A stretch of 64,000 nt of DNA from Acidiferrimicrobium sp. IK (GTDB taxonomy: Bacteria; Actinomycetota; Acidimicrobiia; Acidimicrobiales; Palsa-688), in contig NZ_JAIMCB010000003.1 of assembly GCF_025499425.1 (NCBI RefSeq), positions 186,001-250,000 on the forward strand. Reading direction: 5' to 3'. The position numbers and the translations under genes were made by a program. A model generated the notes under the pieces. It was given only the letters and a program-made list of their open reading frames with translations. It ran no database searches and was not told the DNA's origin. This document shows positions 42,941 to 52,852 of this stretch, piece by piece (within the stretch, counting starts at the first letter, position 1; each line of letters starts with the position of its first letter).

Positions 42941-43756
42941 TTGGAGCACGACCTGGTGAATGTGCGCGTCGAGGTGGCCGACGGTATCGCCCTGGTGACA
43001 CTGGACCGACCGCCAGTCAACGCATTGGACAGCCGGACATGGTGCGAGCTCACCGCTGCGTTCGACTCGCTAGGCGCTCGGCGCGATGTCCGAGTGGCCA
43101 TCTTTCAAGGCGCCGGTCGGGTCTTCTCGGCAGGGGCTGACCTAGCCGACTCGCCCAGGCGCTATCGGCCGGACGGGCGGAGCGAGGACGGAGGCCCTCA
43201 AGGCGATCCGCGCCAACAGGTCGATCCGGGCCTCCTTCCCCGTCAGGCGTTCTGGGCCCTATACGACTGCGCGGTACCGGTCATCGGGGCCATCGACGGC
43301 AAAGCCGTCGGTGCCGGGGCGGTGCTGGTCTCGCTCTGCGACATGGTCGTCGCGACTCCAAGGTTCGAGCTGGCCCTGACGGAGGTCAACGTCGGCGTCC
43401 TCGGGGGCGTCAAGGCAACACAGCGGATGGTCGGGCCCTACCTGGCCAAGCGGTTGTTCCTCACCGGCGAATTCATCGGCGCTGAGGAGCTATACCGCAG
43501 GGGGGCGATCGAGGCCGTGGTCAGCTCCGAGGAGCTCCTTGGCGCGGCCCGCGGCTTGGCGGCCAAGATCGCGGGTAAGAGCCCTATCGCCGTCCGATTG
43601 GCGAAGGAATCGGCCAACCGAGTCGAGTACATGGACCTCAAGGAGGGCTACCGCACGGAGCAGGACTACACGACGCGTGTCAAGCGCTATGCGGATTCCA
43701 CGGAGGCCGGCGCCGCTTTTGCGGCGCACCGGGCCCCGGACTTCCGCTGGGAGTAG
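42941..43756 (+). CDS. Enoyl-CoA hydratase/isomerase family protein
   Basis: 271 residues, starting at TTG 42941 with GGAGGAG upstream. Crotonase fold: LDRPPVNALDSRTW, oxyanion-hole segment FSAGADLADS, and IDGKAVGAGAVLVSLCDMVVA. The usual second Glu is in the ELALTEVNVGVLGG region. It hydrates or isomerises an enoyl-CoA. It is expected to act with the SDR and thiolase encoded next to it. Confidence 0.88.
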   Translation: MEHDLVNVRVEVADGIALVTLDRPPVNALDSRTWCELTAAFDSLGARRDVRVAIFQGAGRVFSAGADLADSPRRYRPDGRSEDGGPQGDPRQQVDPGLLPRQAFWALYDCAVPVIGAIDGKAVGAGAVLVSLCDMVVATPRFELALTEVNVGVLGGVKATQRMVGPYLAKRLFLTGEFIGAEELYRRGAIEAVVSSEELLGAARGLAAKIAGKSPIAVRLAKESANRVEYMDLKEGYRTEQDYTTRVKRYADSTEAGAAFAAHRAPDFRWE

Positions 43757-43811
43757 GTGACGTGGGCAGTCTGGGGCGGTGAGGGGCAGGCACCAAGTAC
43801 AAAGGTCTGCC

Positions 43812-44618
43812 ATGACAGACATTTACGACCGGTACCCGGGCCTGAGCGTCGATCGACCCTCGGAGGGTGTGCTGCGGATCACGATGGACGCCCCCGGCCT
43901 CAACGCTGTGACGCCCGCAGTTCACCGGGAGCTGGCGGACATCTGGATGACCGTCGACCGCGACCCCGATACCCGTGTTGCCCTCCTGCGGGGGGCCGGC
44001 AAGGCTTTCTCCGCTGGCGGCAGCTTCGAACTGCTCGACACCATGATGGCGGACTACGCCACGCGGACCCGGGTGATGCGGGAGGCCAGGGACCTAGTCT
44101 TCAACGTTATCAACTGCTCCAAGCCCATCGTCTCTGCGATCCACGGCCCTGCCGTGGGCGCCGGCCTGGTGGCGGGGATACTGGCGGACGTATCGGTGGT
44201 GGCCCGGTCGGCCCGGATCATCGACGGCCACACCCGCCTCGGCGTCGTGGCCGGGGACCACGCGGCGATCTGCTGGCCGCTCCTCTGCGGCATGGCGAAG
44301 GCGAAGTACTACCTGCTCACCTGTGACGAGCTGCGGGGGGAGGAGGCGGAGCGGATCGGCCTGGTGTCAATCTGCGTCGACGATGACGCCGTGCAGGCGC
44401 GGGCGATGACGGTCGCGGAGCAACTGGCCGGCGGCGCCCAGTCGGCGATCCGCTGGACCAAGCAGGCGCTCAACAACTGGTACCGCGCCCAGTCCGCGAT
44501 CCTCGATGCCAGCTTGGCCTACGAGTTCTATGGCTTCGGGGGCCCAGACGCCAGGGAGGGTCTGGCGTCCCACACCGACAAGCGGGCGCCGGTGTTCGAG
44601 GGTCCGACCGCCGAGTAG
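43812..44618 (+). CDS. Enoyl-CoA hydratase/isomerase family protein
   Basis: 268 residues from ATG 43812. Crotonase pattern: [71 protein letters not shown]. The second catalytic acid is replaced by Asp-His in this region, as in some family branches with other substrates. It lies 55 bases after the first hydratase gene and is probably cotranscribed. Confidence 0.87.
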   Translation: MTDIYDRYPGLSVDRPSEGVLRITMDAPGLNAVTPAVHRELADIWMTVDRDPDTRVALLRGAGKAFSAGGSFELLDTMMADYATRTRVMREARDLVFNVINCSKPIVSAIHGPAVGAGLVAGILADVSVVARSARIIDGHTRLGVVAGDHAAICWPLLCGMAKAKYYLLTCDELRGEEAERIGLVSICVDDDAVQARAMTVAEQLAGGAQSAIRWTKQALNNWYRAQSAILDASLAYEFYGFGGPDAREGLASHTDKRAPVFEGPTAE

Positions 44619-44761
44619 CGGTCCCGTTCGATCAGGAGGAACCGAACTCCCCGGGTTTTGGGGTCATTGGACCCTGACGCCCAAGGGGCCATCGTCGTAC
44701 CTTCGAAGGACAGGCGCTTCCAGGCCTCGTTCACACCCAAATAGCAGCGAGGGAGTCGACC

Positions 44762-45805
44762 ATGAAGGCACTCGTATACCACGGTCCGGGGATCAAGGCG
44801 TGGGAAGAGGTGCCCAAGCCGCTGCTGAAAGACGACACCGACGCCATCGTCAGGGTCGACGCGGTCACGATCTGCGGTACCGACCTCCATATCCTGAAAG
44901 GCGATGTCCCGGCGGTAACCGATGGCCGGATACTCGGCCATGAGGCGGTGGGCACCGTCGAGTCTGTCGGCACCGGAGTCAAGAACGTCAAGGTGGGCGA
45001 CAAGGTCCTGGTGTCGTGCATCACCTCGTGCGGCACCTGCCGGTATTGCCGCGAAGCCCGATACGGGCAGTGCCTCGGCGGTGGAGGCTGGATCCTCGGC
45101 AATCTGATCGACGGCACCCAAGCCGAGTACGTCCGGGTGCCGTTCGCGGACACCTCTACCTACCCCGCTCCCGCTGGGGTCAGCGACGAGGCGCTCCTCA
45201 TGGTCGCGGACATCCTGCCCACGGGTTACGAGGTGGGCGTGCTCAACGGGAAGGTGCAGCCGGGTGACGTGGTAGCGGTGGTCGGCGCCGGGCCGATCGG
45301 CTTGTCCGCGATCATGGGGAGCCGGCTCTACAGCCCGTCTCACGTCGTTGCCATCGACCTGGCGGACAGCCGCCTCGAGGCCGCCAAGCAGTTTGGGGCG
45401 GACGTCACGGTCAACAACAGCCGGGAGGACCCCGCCGCGGTCCTGGCCGGGTTGACCGGCGGCCTCGGCGCCGACGTGACCATCGAAGCCGTCGGCGTTC
45501 CCGCCACCTTCGAGCTAGCGGCGTCGCTGGTCCGTCCGGGCGGGCACGTGGCCAACATCGGCGTCCACGGCCAGCCCGCGACGCTCCACCTCGAGGAGCT
45601 GTGGACCAAGGACGTGACGATCACAACGGGCTTGGTGGATGCGTTTTCGTCAGGGACGTTCCTGCGCCTGCTGCAGGGGCATCAACTCGACGCTGACCGT
45701 TTCGTCACCCACCACTTCACTCTCGACCAGTTCGAACAGGCCTACGACGTGTTCGCTAACGCGGCAGAGACCGGGGCCTTGAAGGTCTTCCTCTCCCGCT
45801 CATAG
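44762..45805 (+). CDS. Zinc-dependent alcohol dehydrogenase
   Basis: 347 residues, with GAGGGAG before ATG 44762. Medium-chain dehydrogenase: catalytic zinc ligands in TICGTDLHI and GHE (C38, H60, E61), structural zinc cysteines in CGTCRYCREARYGQC, and a Rossmann motif GAGPIG. Length and motifs match actinobacterial class members related to threonine/alcohol dehydrogenases. NAD(P)-dependent oxidation of an alcohol; substrate unknown. It has its own upstream region of 143 bases. Confidence 0.9.
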   Translation: MKALVYHGPGIKAWEEVPKPLLKDDTDAIVRVDAVTICGTDLHILKGDVPAVTDGRILGHEAVGTVESVGTGVKNVKVGDKVLVSCITSCGTCRYCREARYGQCLGGGGWILGNLIDGTQAEYVRVPFADTSTYPAPAGVSDEALLMVADILPTGYEVGVLNGKVQPGDVVAVVGAGPIGLSAIMGSRLYSPSHVVAIDLADSRLEAAKQFGADVTVNNSREDPAAVLAGLTGGLGADVTIEAVGVPATFELAASLVRPGGHVANIGVHGQPATLHLEELWTKDVTITTGLVDAFSSGTFLRLLQGHQLDADRFVTHHFTLDQFEQAYDVFANAAETGALKVFLSRS

Positions 45806-46019
45806 CGCTCGTCGTCACCTCCGCCGGGCGATGGCTTGCTCTCTCCTGTCAAAGCCTTCGCCCGGCGCCCGGGGGGCTGCCTGGCAAGCTGGGTTGCCTC
45901 GACGGGTCGATCGGCCTTGTCCCGCAGGATGCTTGCCAGACAGCCGCGAAGCTGGCCGGCGACGCCGGCACCGCTCGGCCGGGTGGCAGCAGCCGGTCCT
46001 GGCCCTGAGGCCGGAACTC

Positions 46020-46270
46020 CTGTGGCGCGGCGCCCGGAGGACTTGCGGCGTCAAGTACACCAAAACCTTGAGCGGCTCGGCGGGGACCATCTGGGAGCCT
46101 GGTTGGCTTGTGCACCGGGGACTGCAAAGGGGGGCGGGGAGACTCGCTGGCCGAGCACATCGCCGGCTTGGCTGAGTTGCAGCACGACGGGCTGGTGCGG
46201 CGTCTGGGTCTCTCAGCAACGTGACCCAAGAGCAGGTCCGCGAGGTGCGCGGCGTCGCGCGGCCAGAACA
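46020..46270 (+). pseudogene. Decayed aldo/keto reductase fragment
   Basis: In one frame RRPEDLRRQVHQNLERLGGDHLG corresponds to the AKR helix after the catalytic lysine. In another, DSLAEHIAGLAELQHDGLVRRLGLS is the next AKR helix and strand, and the third frame continues NVTQEQVREVRGV. At least two frame breaks separate them, the last at a TC repeat (46209-46214). No start, N-terminal or C-terminal AKR parts are intact. The rest of 45806-46394 shows no gene. This is a remnant, possibly of a family paralogue of the gene at 35319. Confidence 0.6.
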
Positions 46271-46394
46271 TGCGCACGCTCGATCACGGCGGTGTCGAGG
46301 ACTGCAACGGGCATTTCGGGTACCGGGTGGCACCAGCGGTCAGGGGCAAGCATGCTGGTCAGAGGATAAGTTCGGGCTTCTGGGGGCGGTTAGC

Positions 46395-46766
<372 letters not shown>

Positions 46767-46890
46767 ATCATCCACGCTAGCGGGTCGGCCGGTGAAGCCG
46801 GGAAAGTAGGGAACGGGCGGTTTGCGGCTCTCGTCGGGCGGGGTAATGACAGCGGACCGAAGGTGAAGATAGGGACGGAGGACCGGCACG

Positions 46891-47073
46891 GTGGAGTGCG
46901 TCGGGTGTGGTGCGCAAGTGGCGGATATCTGGCGGTGGTGCCCGGACTGTGGTGGCCGTCTCCGTCCGGAACCACTGGCACCGGAGCCGCCGCCGGCACC
47001 GGGCGTGCGAGGGGTCCGGCGCAAGTCGGCGACCTGCCGCCTGACACCGGACGGGTCGGACCGGGCGGCTTGA
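46891..47073 (+). CDS. Small zinc-ribbon protein
   Basis: 60 residues from GTG 46891, with GGAGG 11 bases upstream. The first 25 residues contain C-x2-C-x11-C-x2-C (CVGCG ... WCPDCGG), a complete zinc ribbon; the rest is Pro-rich then basic. Such small proteins are common in actinobacteria and of unknown role. It lies between rnpB and sbcC, divergent from both. Confidence 0.58.
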   Translation: MECVGCGAQVADIWRWCPDCGGRLRPEPLAPEPPPAPGVRGVRRKSATCRLTPDGSDRAA

Positions 47074-47117
47074 TGACACGAGCCGACGTAAGGGCCGAGC
47101 CAGGGTGAACCGACGCT

Positions 47118-49448
47118 TCAGGCCGCCAGCACCCGGGCGGTCGCCCGGCGGCCGGGGAGCTTGACCACCTCGATGGCGTTGGGAAGCTGCTCTTTAATGG
47201 AGCCGTCGTGGGTGACGACCAGCACCTGCCGGAACCGGCCCCGCAACCGTTCGAGCGCGCCCAGCATCCGCTCCTTGCGTTCCTCGTCGAGGGGGCCGAA
47301 CACCTCGTCGAGGACTAGAAGGCCCACGGAGCCACCCGACTGAAAGCGGATGTGCTCGCTGATGGCGACCCGCAGGGCCAGGTTGGCCAGGTCGATCTCC
47401 GACCCGGAGAAGCGGTCGAGCCCGTAGACCCGCCCGCCGTCGGAGATCTGTAGCCCGTACGTGTCGGGATCGACCTGCAGCTCGTCGTACTCATGGTCTG
47501 TCAACTCTGCGAACAGCTCCGCGGCTTGCAGCGCCAGCCGGGGACCGACCGATGCCACAACTGTGTTGCGGAACTCCGAGAGCAGATCGGCCAGGCGCGA
47601 CAGGTGCTGGCTGTCGGTGGCCAGCTCCTGGAGCGTGGCGTGCTGGGCGACGGCGTCGTTCACTCTGGTCTGGGCGCCGTCGGCGGCCGCTCTGGCTGTG
47701 GCGGCCCGCAAGCGCGCCTCTTCCGCCTGGCGGCCGTGCGCCTGGGCCGCGCCGGTCGCGTCGGCGGCCAGCTGGCGGGCCTCCTGGAGTTCCTTGGGGT
47801 CGAAGCCCAGCGTCTTGACCTTGTCCCGCAGCGCGGTGACCTCACCCTCGGCGCCGGCCGCGGCGTCTCGCTCACGAGCGAGCGCGGCCTCCAGTGCGGG
47901 GCGGCCTTCGAGCCGGCCCCGCAGTCGCTCCGCGGTGACGGCGGCGCGCCGTTTGCTCGCGGCGCGAGCCTCCACCGCCGCGACCGCAGCGCGCAGGGCG
48001 TCAGGAGGGGTGCCGGGAGCGGCGGGGCCGCCCGGGCCGACCAACGCGGGATCCACCGCGGCCAGCGCACTACGGGCCCGGCCCTCCGCGGCTACGGCGT
48101 CATCGTGGCGAAGCCTTGCCTGGTCCCACGCGGCCCTGGCGGCCTCGGCCGCCCGGTATGCGTCGAGGGCGGCGTTGAGAGCGGCTACCGCAGCCGCCGC
48201 GGCGGCCGCGGCCTGGGTGCGCTGCGCGCTTAGCGCTTCCAGTCGGGCCGCCGCTTCGGCGACCTCGGCCGCCCGGTGATCGCGTACTTGCTCCCAAGCC
48301 TCCCCGAGGGCCTGTCCGCAAAGCGGGCAGTCGGCCTCGCCGGACAGCTCGGAGGATCGGCTGGCTGCTTGGCGGGCTCGCTCCAGCTCGGCCGTGACTG
48401 CGCGGTGGGCGCCGTCGACCTCAGCCAGGCGCGCCCTGGCGGTCTCGGCCGCGGCCGCCCCCCGGTCCCGCTCGGTCGGGTCGGGTTCGGGCGGTGGGTC
48501 AGGCACGGTCAGGTCGGCGGCCGCGGCCGCGGCCTCGGCCAGCGCCCGCAGCGGTCCGAGGGCCGCCTCGTCGCCGGCCAGCCCGTGCGCGTCCCGCTCG
48601 GCGGCGGCCAGGCCCGCGGCGGCGCGGTCGAGCTCGTCGAGCTCGCGCTCGCGGGCGGCTACTGCCTCTTGGGCTCGGTCGAGCTCGGCTCGGGCGGCCC
48701 TGCCTTCGATAACAAGCCCGTCGTAGGCCTGCCGCAGGAGGTCGAGGCGGCCCAGCCGCTCCTGCGCCTCGCTGGCCCTTGTCGATGCGGTTCGCTCCTC
48801 CTCGGCCGCTTCTCCGGCGATGGCCTCGGCGGCGCCGGCCGCGGCGTCGGCGTCGTCGGCGGCGACCCTCAACGCCGCCACGTCGGGGAGGACCGACCGC
48901 AAGTGGTCGTGGCGCTCTCTCGTGACCCGCGCGTCTCGGCGGGCCTCGTCGCGCGCGGTGTCGAGGGGGGTGATGCCGAGCAGCTGCAGGACCAGCTTGC
49001 GCCGCTCCGCAGGCGTCTGGCCCGAGAAAGCCGCCAGCTGCTTTTGCTCAGCGAACACCGACGCCCTGAACGCGGCGTCGTCCATGCCGAGAAGGGAGTG
49101 GACGTACCGGCCGACGTCGCGTACCCCTTCGGTCATCTGCAGCCCGTCGCAGGTGACCGACGCCTTGGGCGTCGAGTTGATGCCCGACAACGAGCGCCGC
49201 ACGACGTAGAGGTGACCTTCGTGCTCGAACTCGACCTCGGTGACGCAGTCGCCGCCTACCCCGGCGGAGCGGATCTCCTCCTTGGCTGTCCTGGCGCGAC
49301 CCCATAGCGTGAAGAGGATGGCCTCGAGCAGTGTCGATTTGCCCGAACCGTTGGGCCCGTAGATGCCTACCAGGCCCGGAGGCAGCGCGAGGTCGAGCTC
49401 GTCCTCGTAGACGCGGAAGTTCCTCAGGTACAGCCTGGTCAGCAGCAC
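47118..49448 (-). CDS. sbcC: Exonuclease subunit SbcC (Rad50-like ATPase)
   Basis: 776 residues from GTG 49448, with AAAGGAGG upstream. SMC-like ATPase: Walker A GPNGSGKST (31-39), long Ala-rich coiled coils, a zinc hook CPLC at C374/C377, and C-terminal signature FSGSEIDLANLALR plus Walker B LLVLDEVFGPLDEE (about 710-721). With SbcD it forms the ATP-dependent nuclease that opens hairpins and resects or trims DNA ends. Twenty bases separate it from sbcD upstream. Confidence 0.95.
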   Translation of the reverse strand: MLLTRLYLRNFRVYEDELDLALPPGLVGIYGPNGSGKSTLLEAILFTLWGRARTAKEEIRSAGVGGDCVTEVEFEHEGHLYVVRRSLSGINSTPKASVTCDGLQMTEGVRDVGRYVHSLLGMDDAAFRASVFAEQKQLAAFSGQTPAERRKLVLQLLGITPLDTARDEARRDARVTRERHDHLRSVLPDVAALRVAADDADAAAGAAEAIAGEAAEEERTASTRASEAQERLGRLDLLRQAYDGLVIEGRAARAELDRAQEAVAARERELDELDRAAAGLAAAERDAHGLAGDEAALGPLRALAEAAAAAADLTVPDPPPEPDPTERDRGAAAAETARARLAEVDGAHRAVTAELERARQAASRSSELSGEADCPLCGQALGEAWEQVRDHRAAEVAEAAARLEALSAQRTQAAAAAAAAVAALNAALDAYRAAEAARAAWDQARLRHDDAVAAEGRARSALAAVDPALVGPGGPAAPGTPPDALRAAVAAVEARAASKRRAAVTAERLRGRLEGRPALEAALARERDAAAGAEGEVTALRDKVKTLGFDPKELQEARQLAADATGAAQAHGRQAEEARLRAATARAAADGAQTRVNDAVAQHATLQELATDSQHLSRLADLLSEFRNTVVASVGPRLALQAAELFAELTDHEYDELQVDPDTYGLQISDGGRVYGLDRFSGSEIDLANLALRVAISEHIRFQSGGSVGLLVLDEVFGPLDEERKERMLGALERLRGRFRQVLVVTHDGSIKEQLPNAIEVVKLPGRRATARVLAA

Positions 49449-49468
49449 AGTCCTCCTTTCTCCACCTC

Positions 49469-50584
49469 TTAGCCGGCCGCCTCGACGGCTCGCTGCAGGT
49501 ACTCGTGGCCAAGGCGGCTCAGCCGCTCCCTGTCCAGACCGGTCAGGTCCTGGCCGCCGAGGTAGCCATCCCATTGCCCGCCGAGGGTCTCCACCGACGG
49601 TAGCTCCGCGAGGAGGGTCGTGGAGGCGAACTGGGGCTCCAGCTTGAGCAACAGGCCAGCGCCGGCGGCATCGTGGATCGCGGCCATGTCCAGCAGCCTG
49701 TAGGCCTCCGGGTCTACTCCATCGAGGTACAAGCGGGCGACCGCCCCCTCCGGGACCGACGCCGCCCGCTCCATGACTCGATCCGACAGCTCCGCCGGGG
49801 ACATGCCGAGGGCGTAGACGGACTCCAGGGTGATCAAGGGGCGGGCACCCGGGACGGGCACGTGCCGGCACTCCCCGGTGTCGGTGTCGAGCACGACGAT
49901 GCCCTTGGGCCGGTCCGGGTCGTCGGCGAAGCTGAACGTGTCGGTCGAGCCGGCGTACCACATGGTGGGCGAGACGGCAGCGAAGGTGTGGTAGTGCCCC
50001 AGGAGGACCAGATCCGACTTGAGCCGCCCGGCGTCGACCTCGATCTCGTTGATGTCGGAGTGGCGGGGTTGGAGCTGCGCGAGGCGGGGGTGGGTCAGCA
50101 GCAGGTTGGTGGTGTCGGCGCGCCGGTTGGCGGCGGCCTCGTCGAGGCCCTCGAGAGCGGCTTCGACGGTGAGCATCTGGGGCACGGCATGCACAGTCAG
50201 CCCGGGCAGGTCGAAGCGCTCGTAGCTGAGGCGATGGGCGAAGTGGAACTCCGGGAACGCGTCGGCCAGGGCCGAGTAGGGGCTCCCGGTGCCGGGCAGT
50301 CGGGGTGTGTCGTGATTGCCGGTGATGATCACGGCGGGGATCCCATGCTCCCGGATCCGAGTGAGCGCCGCCTGCGCCACCCGGAACGATCGGTAGGTGG
50401 GGCGGGGGTGGTCGAAGATGTCTCCGAGCCAGACGATGAGGCCTGGCCGCTCGATGAGCGCCTGGTCGACGGCGGCGGTGAACGACCGCTCGAAGTCCGC
50501 CTCCCGCTGGTTGACGCCGGAGGCGGTGGTCATCGGGTAGTAGCTGCGGCCCAGGTGGGCGTCTCCGATGGCAGCGATCCGCAT
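49469..50584 (-). CDS. sbcD: Exonuclease subunit SbcD (Mre11-like nuclease)
   Basis: 371 residues from ATG 50584. Calcineurin-like phosphoesterase with all metal motifs: GDAHLG (D8, H10), WLGDIFDH, TGNHD, THPRL and GHYH. The start is set at MRIAAIGDAHLG because that is the family N-terminus and a GGGAGGC lies upstream; a long upstream frame in the same phase is antisense to other genes. Acts with SbcC on double-strand break ends. Confidence 0.94.
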   Translation of the reverse strand: MRIAAIGDAHLGRSYYPMTTASGVNQREADFERSFTAAVDQALIERPGLIVWLGDIFDHPRPTYRSFRVAQAALTRIREHGIPAVIITGNHDTPRLPGTGSPYSALADAFPEFHFAHRLSYERFDLPGLTVHAVPQMLTVEAALEGLDEAAANRRADTTNLLLTHPRLAQLQPRHSDINEIEVDAGRLKSDLVLLGHYHTFAAVSPTMWYAGSTDTFSFADDPDRPKGIVVLDTDTGECRHVPVPGARPLITLESVYALGMSPAELSDRVMERAASVPEGAVARLYLDGVDPEAYRLLDMAAIHDAAGAGLLLKLEPQFASTTLLAELPSVETLGGQWDGYLGGQDLTGLDRERLSRLGHEYLQRAVEAAG

Positions 50585-50662
50585 GCCTCCCAGGAAACCA
50601 GAGGCGTGTGACAAATACCAGCGATGTAACTCCGGTGGGGCGGCAGCAGGTAGGGTCAGAGG

Positions 50663-51511
50663 GTGCGTTCTGACCGTGCAGATCGCGCCGGGGGCTCCGC
50701 CACCGACGGCTTCACCGCCGCCCGTGGGGTCGCCCGTCGGCGACGGCTCGTGCAGGTCGTCGCGCTCGCAAGCGGTGCCGCGGGCGCCTCGTTCGCGCCG
50801 GGCCTGGAGTGGAGAGGCGCCGCGCTCGGCGCCTCGTTGGTCGCCAGTTGGATGGTCCGGCCCGATCGCGATCCGGAGCGGTGGCTGCGCGGCGCCGCCG
50901 GCGAGGAGGCCACCGCCGCTCTGCTGGCGGAGTTGCCTGGGCGGCGGTGGATCGTCTTCCACGACCGAGCCGTGCCGGGGAGTGCCGCCAACCTTGACCA
51001 TGTCGTCATCGGCCCGACAGGGGTCTGGGTGATCGACACCAAGTCCTACCGGGCGCCGCTGCGAGCAGGATGGCGGTCCGTGCGCGTTGGGGATCACCGG
51101 ATCGACACCGCCACGGCCGCTTGGGAGGCCTCCGTGGTCGCTGACCGTCTCGGAGTCGACGTGCGGGCGGTGCTGGCCGTACACGGCGTGGGGCTGCCGC
51201 CTCGAGGCCGGCGAGTAGGAGGGGTCCCGATCCTGCCGGCGTCGGCACTGTTGCGCCGGTTGCGCCGTCGCCGGGGCTCGGCCCGTCTGCGCCGCCAAGA
51301 CATCCACGCGCTCGGGGAGGCGTTCGAGGAGGCGTTCCGGCCCGCGGCGTCGTTTTCGCCCCGTTCGGTCCGGTCCCGTTCGGCCTCCGCTCGGCCCCCG
51401 CGTGGCGAGCCTCGACCCTGGCTGCCATACGATCCATCCGGGGACGGCCCGCGGGCGCCGGGCCGGCGTGCTCGCGCCGCCCGTCTCGGTTCCGGGGGTG
51501 CGACGGCGTGA
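50663..51511 (+). CDS. NERD-domain protein
   Basis: 282 residues from GTG 50663. A short hydrophobic pair of segments (about 30-65) is followed by a nuclease-related NERD domain (about 75-190): GAAGEEATAALLAEL, FHDRAVPGSAANLDHVVIGPTGVWVIDTKSY. The D and the D-x-K in VIDTKSY correspond to the restriction-endonuclease-like active site. The C-terminus is Arg/Pro rich. Possible DNA processing role suits the neighbouring sbcDC, but is not shown. The stop overlaps the Nudix start (GTGA). Confidence 0.8.
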   Translation: MRSDRADRAGGSATDGFTAARGVARRRRLVQVVALASGAAGASFAPGLEWRGAALGASLVASWMVRPDRDPERWLRGAAGEEATAALLAELPGRRWIVFHDRAVPGSAANLDHVVIGPTGVWVIDTKSYRAPLRAGWRSVRVGDHRIDTATAAWEASVVADRLGVDVRAVLAVHGVGLPPRGRRVGGVPILPASALLRRLRRRRGSARLRRQDIHALGEAFEEAFRPAASFSPRSVRSRSASARPPRGEPRPWLPYDPSGDGPRAPGRRARAARLGSGGATA

Positions 51512-52230
51512 CCTCACCGGAGTTCGCCGGAGGGCCGGACCCCAACCCGCCGACGCCGGCGGCGACCGTCGTGTGCTTGCGTCCCGGACCGGCCGGCCCC
51601 GAGGTCCTGCTGCTGCGTCGGCGTTCGAAGGGCGCGTTCGGTGGCATGTGGGTGTTCCCCGGCGGCAAGGTCGACCCCGAAGACTGGGGTCCCGGCGACG
51701 ACGAGGTGGCCGCCGGTCGCAACGCCGCGGTGAGGGAGGCGGCCGAGGAGGCCGCCATCGTGGTCGACCCGGCAACGGTGGTGACCCTGTCGTACTGGCT
51801 GCCGCCGCCGGAGGCGGCCCGCAGGTTCTCCACGTGGTTCTACCTGGCGCCGGTGCTGGGGGAGGACCCGATCGTGCTAAGCCAGGACGAGGTGGGCGAT
51901 CACCGGTGGGAACCGCCAGCTGCCATGCTCGCGGCGCACGCCGCAGGTGAGGTGCAGCTGGCCCCTCCGACATGGATGACGTTGCACTGGCTCGCCGGCT
52001 ACCGCACGATCGATGACGCCCTCGCCGCGGCTGCTGGATCAGAGCCGGAGCGGTTCCTGACCCGGGCGGTCATCTCCGACGATGGCCAGCTGGTGTCGAC
52101 CGTATGGGAGGGCGACGTCGCCTACGACGACTTGGACCTCGACCCCGGCCGGCCCGGCCCGCGCCGGCGCCTGGAGGTCCGACGGGGCGCGTGGGTGGCG
52201 CTCCTCGACCCGGTCCCGGAGGGATCGTGA
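51508..52230 (+). CDS. Nudix hydrolase
   Basis: 240 residues from GTG 51508. The Nudix box starts GGKVDPEDWG and runs to AVREAAEEAAI, with the REAAEE core. Long C-terminal region of family type seen in actinobacterial proteins annotated as Nudix hydrolase/CoA pyrophosphatase-like. Hydrolyses a nucleoside diphosphate linked compound; substrate unknown. Translationally coupled to the NERD gene. Confidence 0.87.
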   Translation: MTSPEFAGGPDPNPPTPAATVVCLRPGPAGPEVLLLRRRSKGAFGGMWVFPGGKVDPEDWGPGDDEVAAGRNAAVREAAEEAAIVVDPATVVTLSYWLPPPEAARRFSTWFYLAPVLGEDPIVLSQDEVGDHRWEPPAAMLAAHAAGEVQLAPPTWMTLHWLAGYRTIDDALAAAAGSEPERFLTRAVISDDGQLVSTVWEGDVAYDDLDLDPGRPGPRRRLEVRRGAWVALLDPVPEGS

Positions 52231-52342
52231 AAGCTCAGGCGCCCGCGGTTCAGGGCGCCATGGCGCCACCAGCGTCGCCGCCGGCGCCTTGGCGTCCCTC
52301 CGTTTCCGCCCGGCTTGGGGCGACGCTGAGCGGGCGGAGGCC

Positions 52343-52852
52343 GTGACCGGCGCCAAGCCCCTCGGCTTCGACCCTGTCGACGAGGCCCGGCGCCACTGGG
52401 CCGAGCACGGTTGGGCTGACGCTGCGTCGGGCATGGCAGCGGTGACCTCGGTGTTCCGGGCCCAGCAGATCTATCTAGGTCGCATCGACCGGGTGCTCAG
52501 ACCCCTCGGGCTGACCTTCGCCCGCTACGAGGTCCTGATGCTCCTGTCGTTCAGTCGAACCGGCTCGTTGCCGCTCAACAAAGTCGGCGCCCGCCTGCAG
52601 GTGCACCCGACGAGCGTCACCAACGCCGTCGACCGCCTCGAGGCCGAGGGGCTGATCGAGCGGCGCCCCCATCCGACAGACCGGCGCACCACACTGGCCG
52701 AGATCCAACCCTCAGGGCGCGAGCTCGCGAAGCGGGCCACCGAGGCGGTCAATGAGGCCGTGTTCGCTGACCCGCTGCTCGACCCCGAGCGCACCGATGC
52801 GCTAGTCGAGTTGCTCACCGGTCTCCGCAGGGCCAACGGGGATTTTCAGTAG
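52343..52852 (+). CDS. MarR-family transcriptional regulator
   Basis: 169 residues from GTG 52343; GGAGG lies close upstream. Winged helix-turn-helix of MarR type: LRPLGLTFARYEVLMLL, LNKVGARLQVHPTSVTNAVDRLEAEGLIERRPHPTDRR (recognition helix and wing). An N-terminal segment (WAEHGWADAASGMAAVTSVFRAQQ) is common in actinobacterial members. Likely a dimeric repressor with an unknown ligand. It follows the Nudix gene by 112 bases. Confidence 0.87.
   Translation: MTGAKPLGFDPVDEARRHWAEHGWADAASGMAAVTSVFRAQQIYLGRIDRVLRPLGLTFARYEVLMLLSFSRTGSLPLNKVGARLQVHPTSVTNAVDRLEAEGLIERRPHPTDRRTTLAEIQPSGRELAKRATEAVNEAVFADPLLDPERTDALVELLTGLRRANGDFQ

Noticed and set aside
45836..46369. Intact 177-codon gene downstream of the alcohol dehydrogenase
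   Set aside because: Only part of one frame matches aldo/keto reductase, continuing in other frames; it is a remnant.
47493..49307. Plus-strand frames of 246-343 codons opposite sbcC
   Set aside because: Antisense to a strongly supported SbcC; composition is that of a mirror frame.
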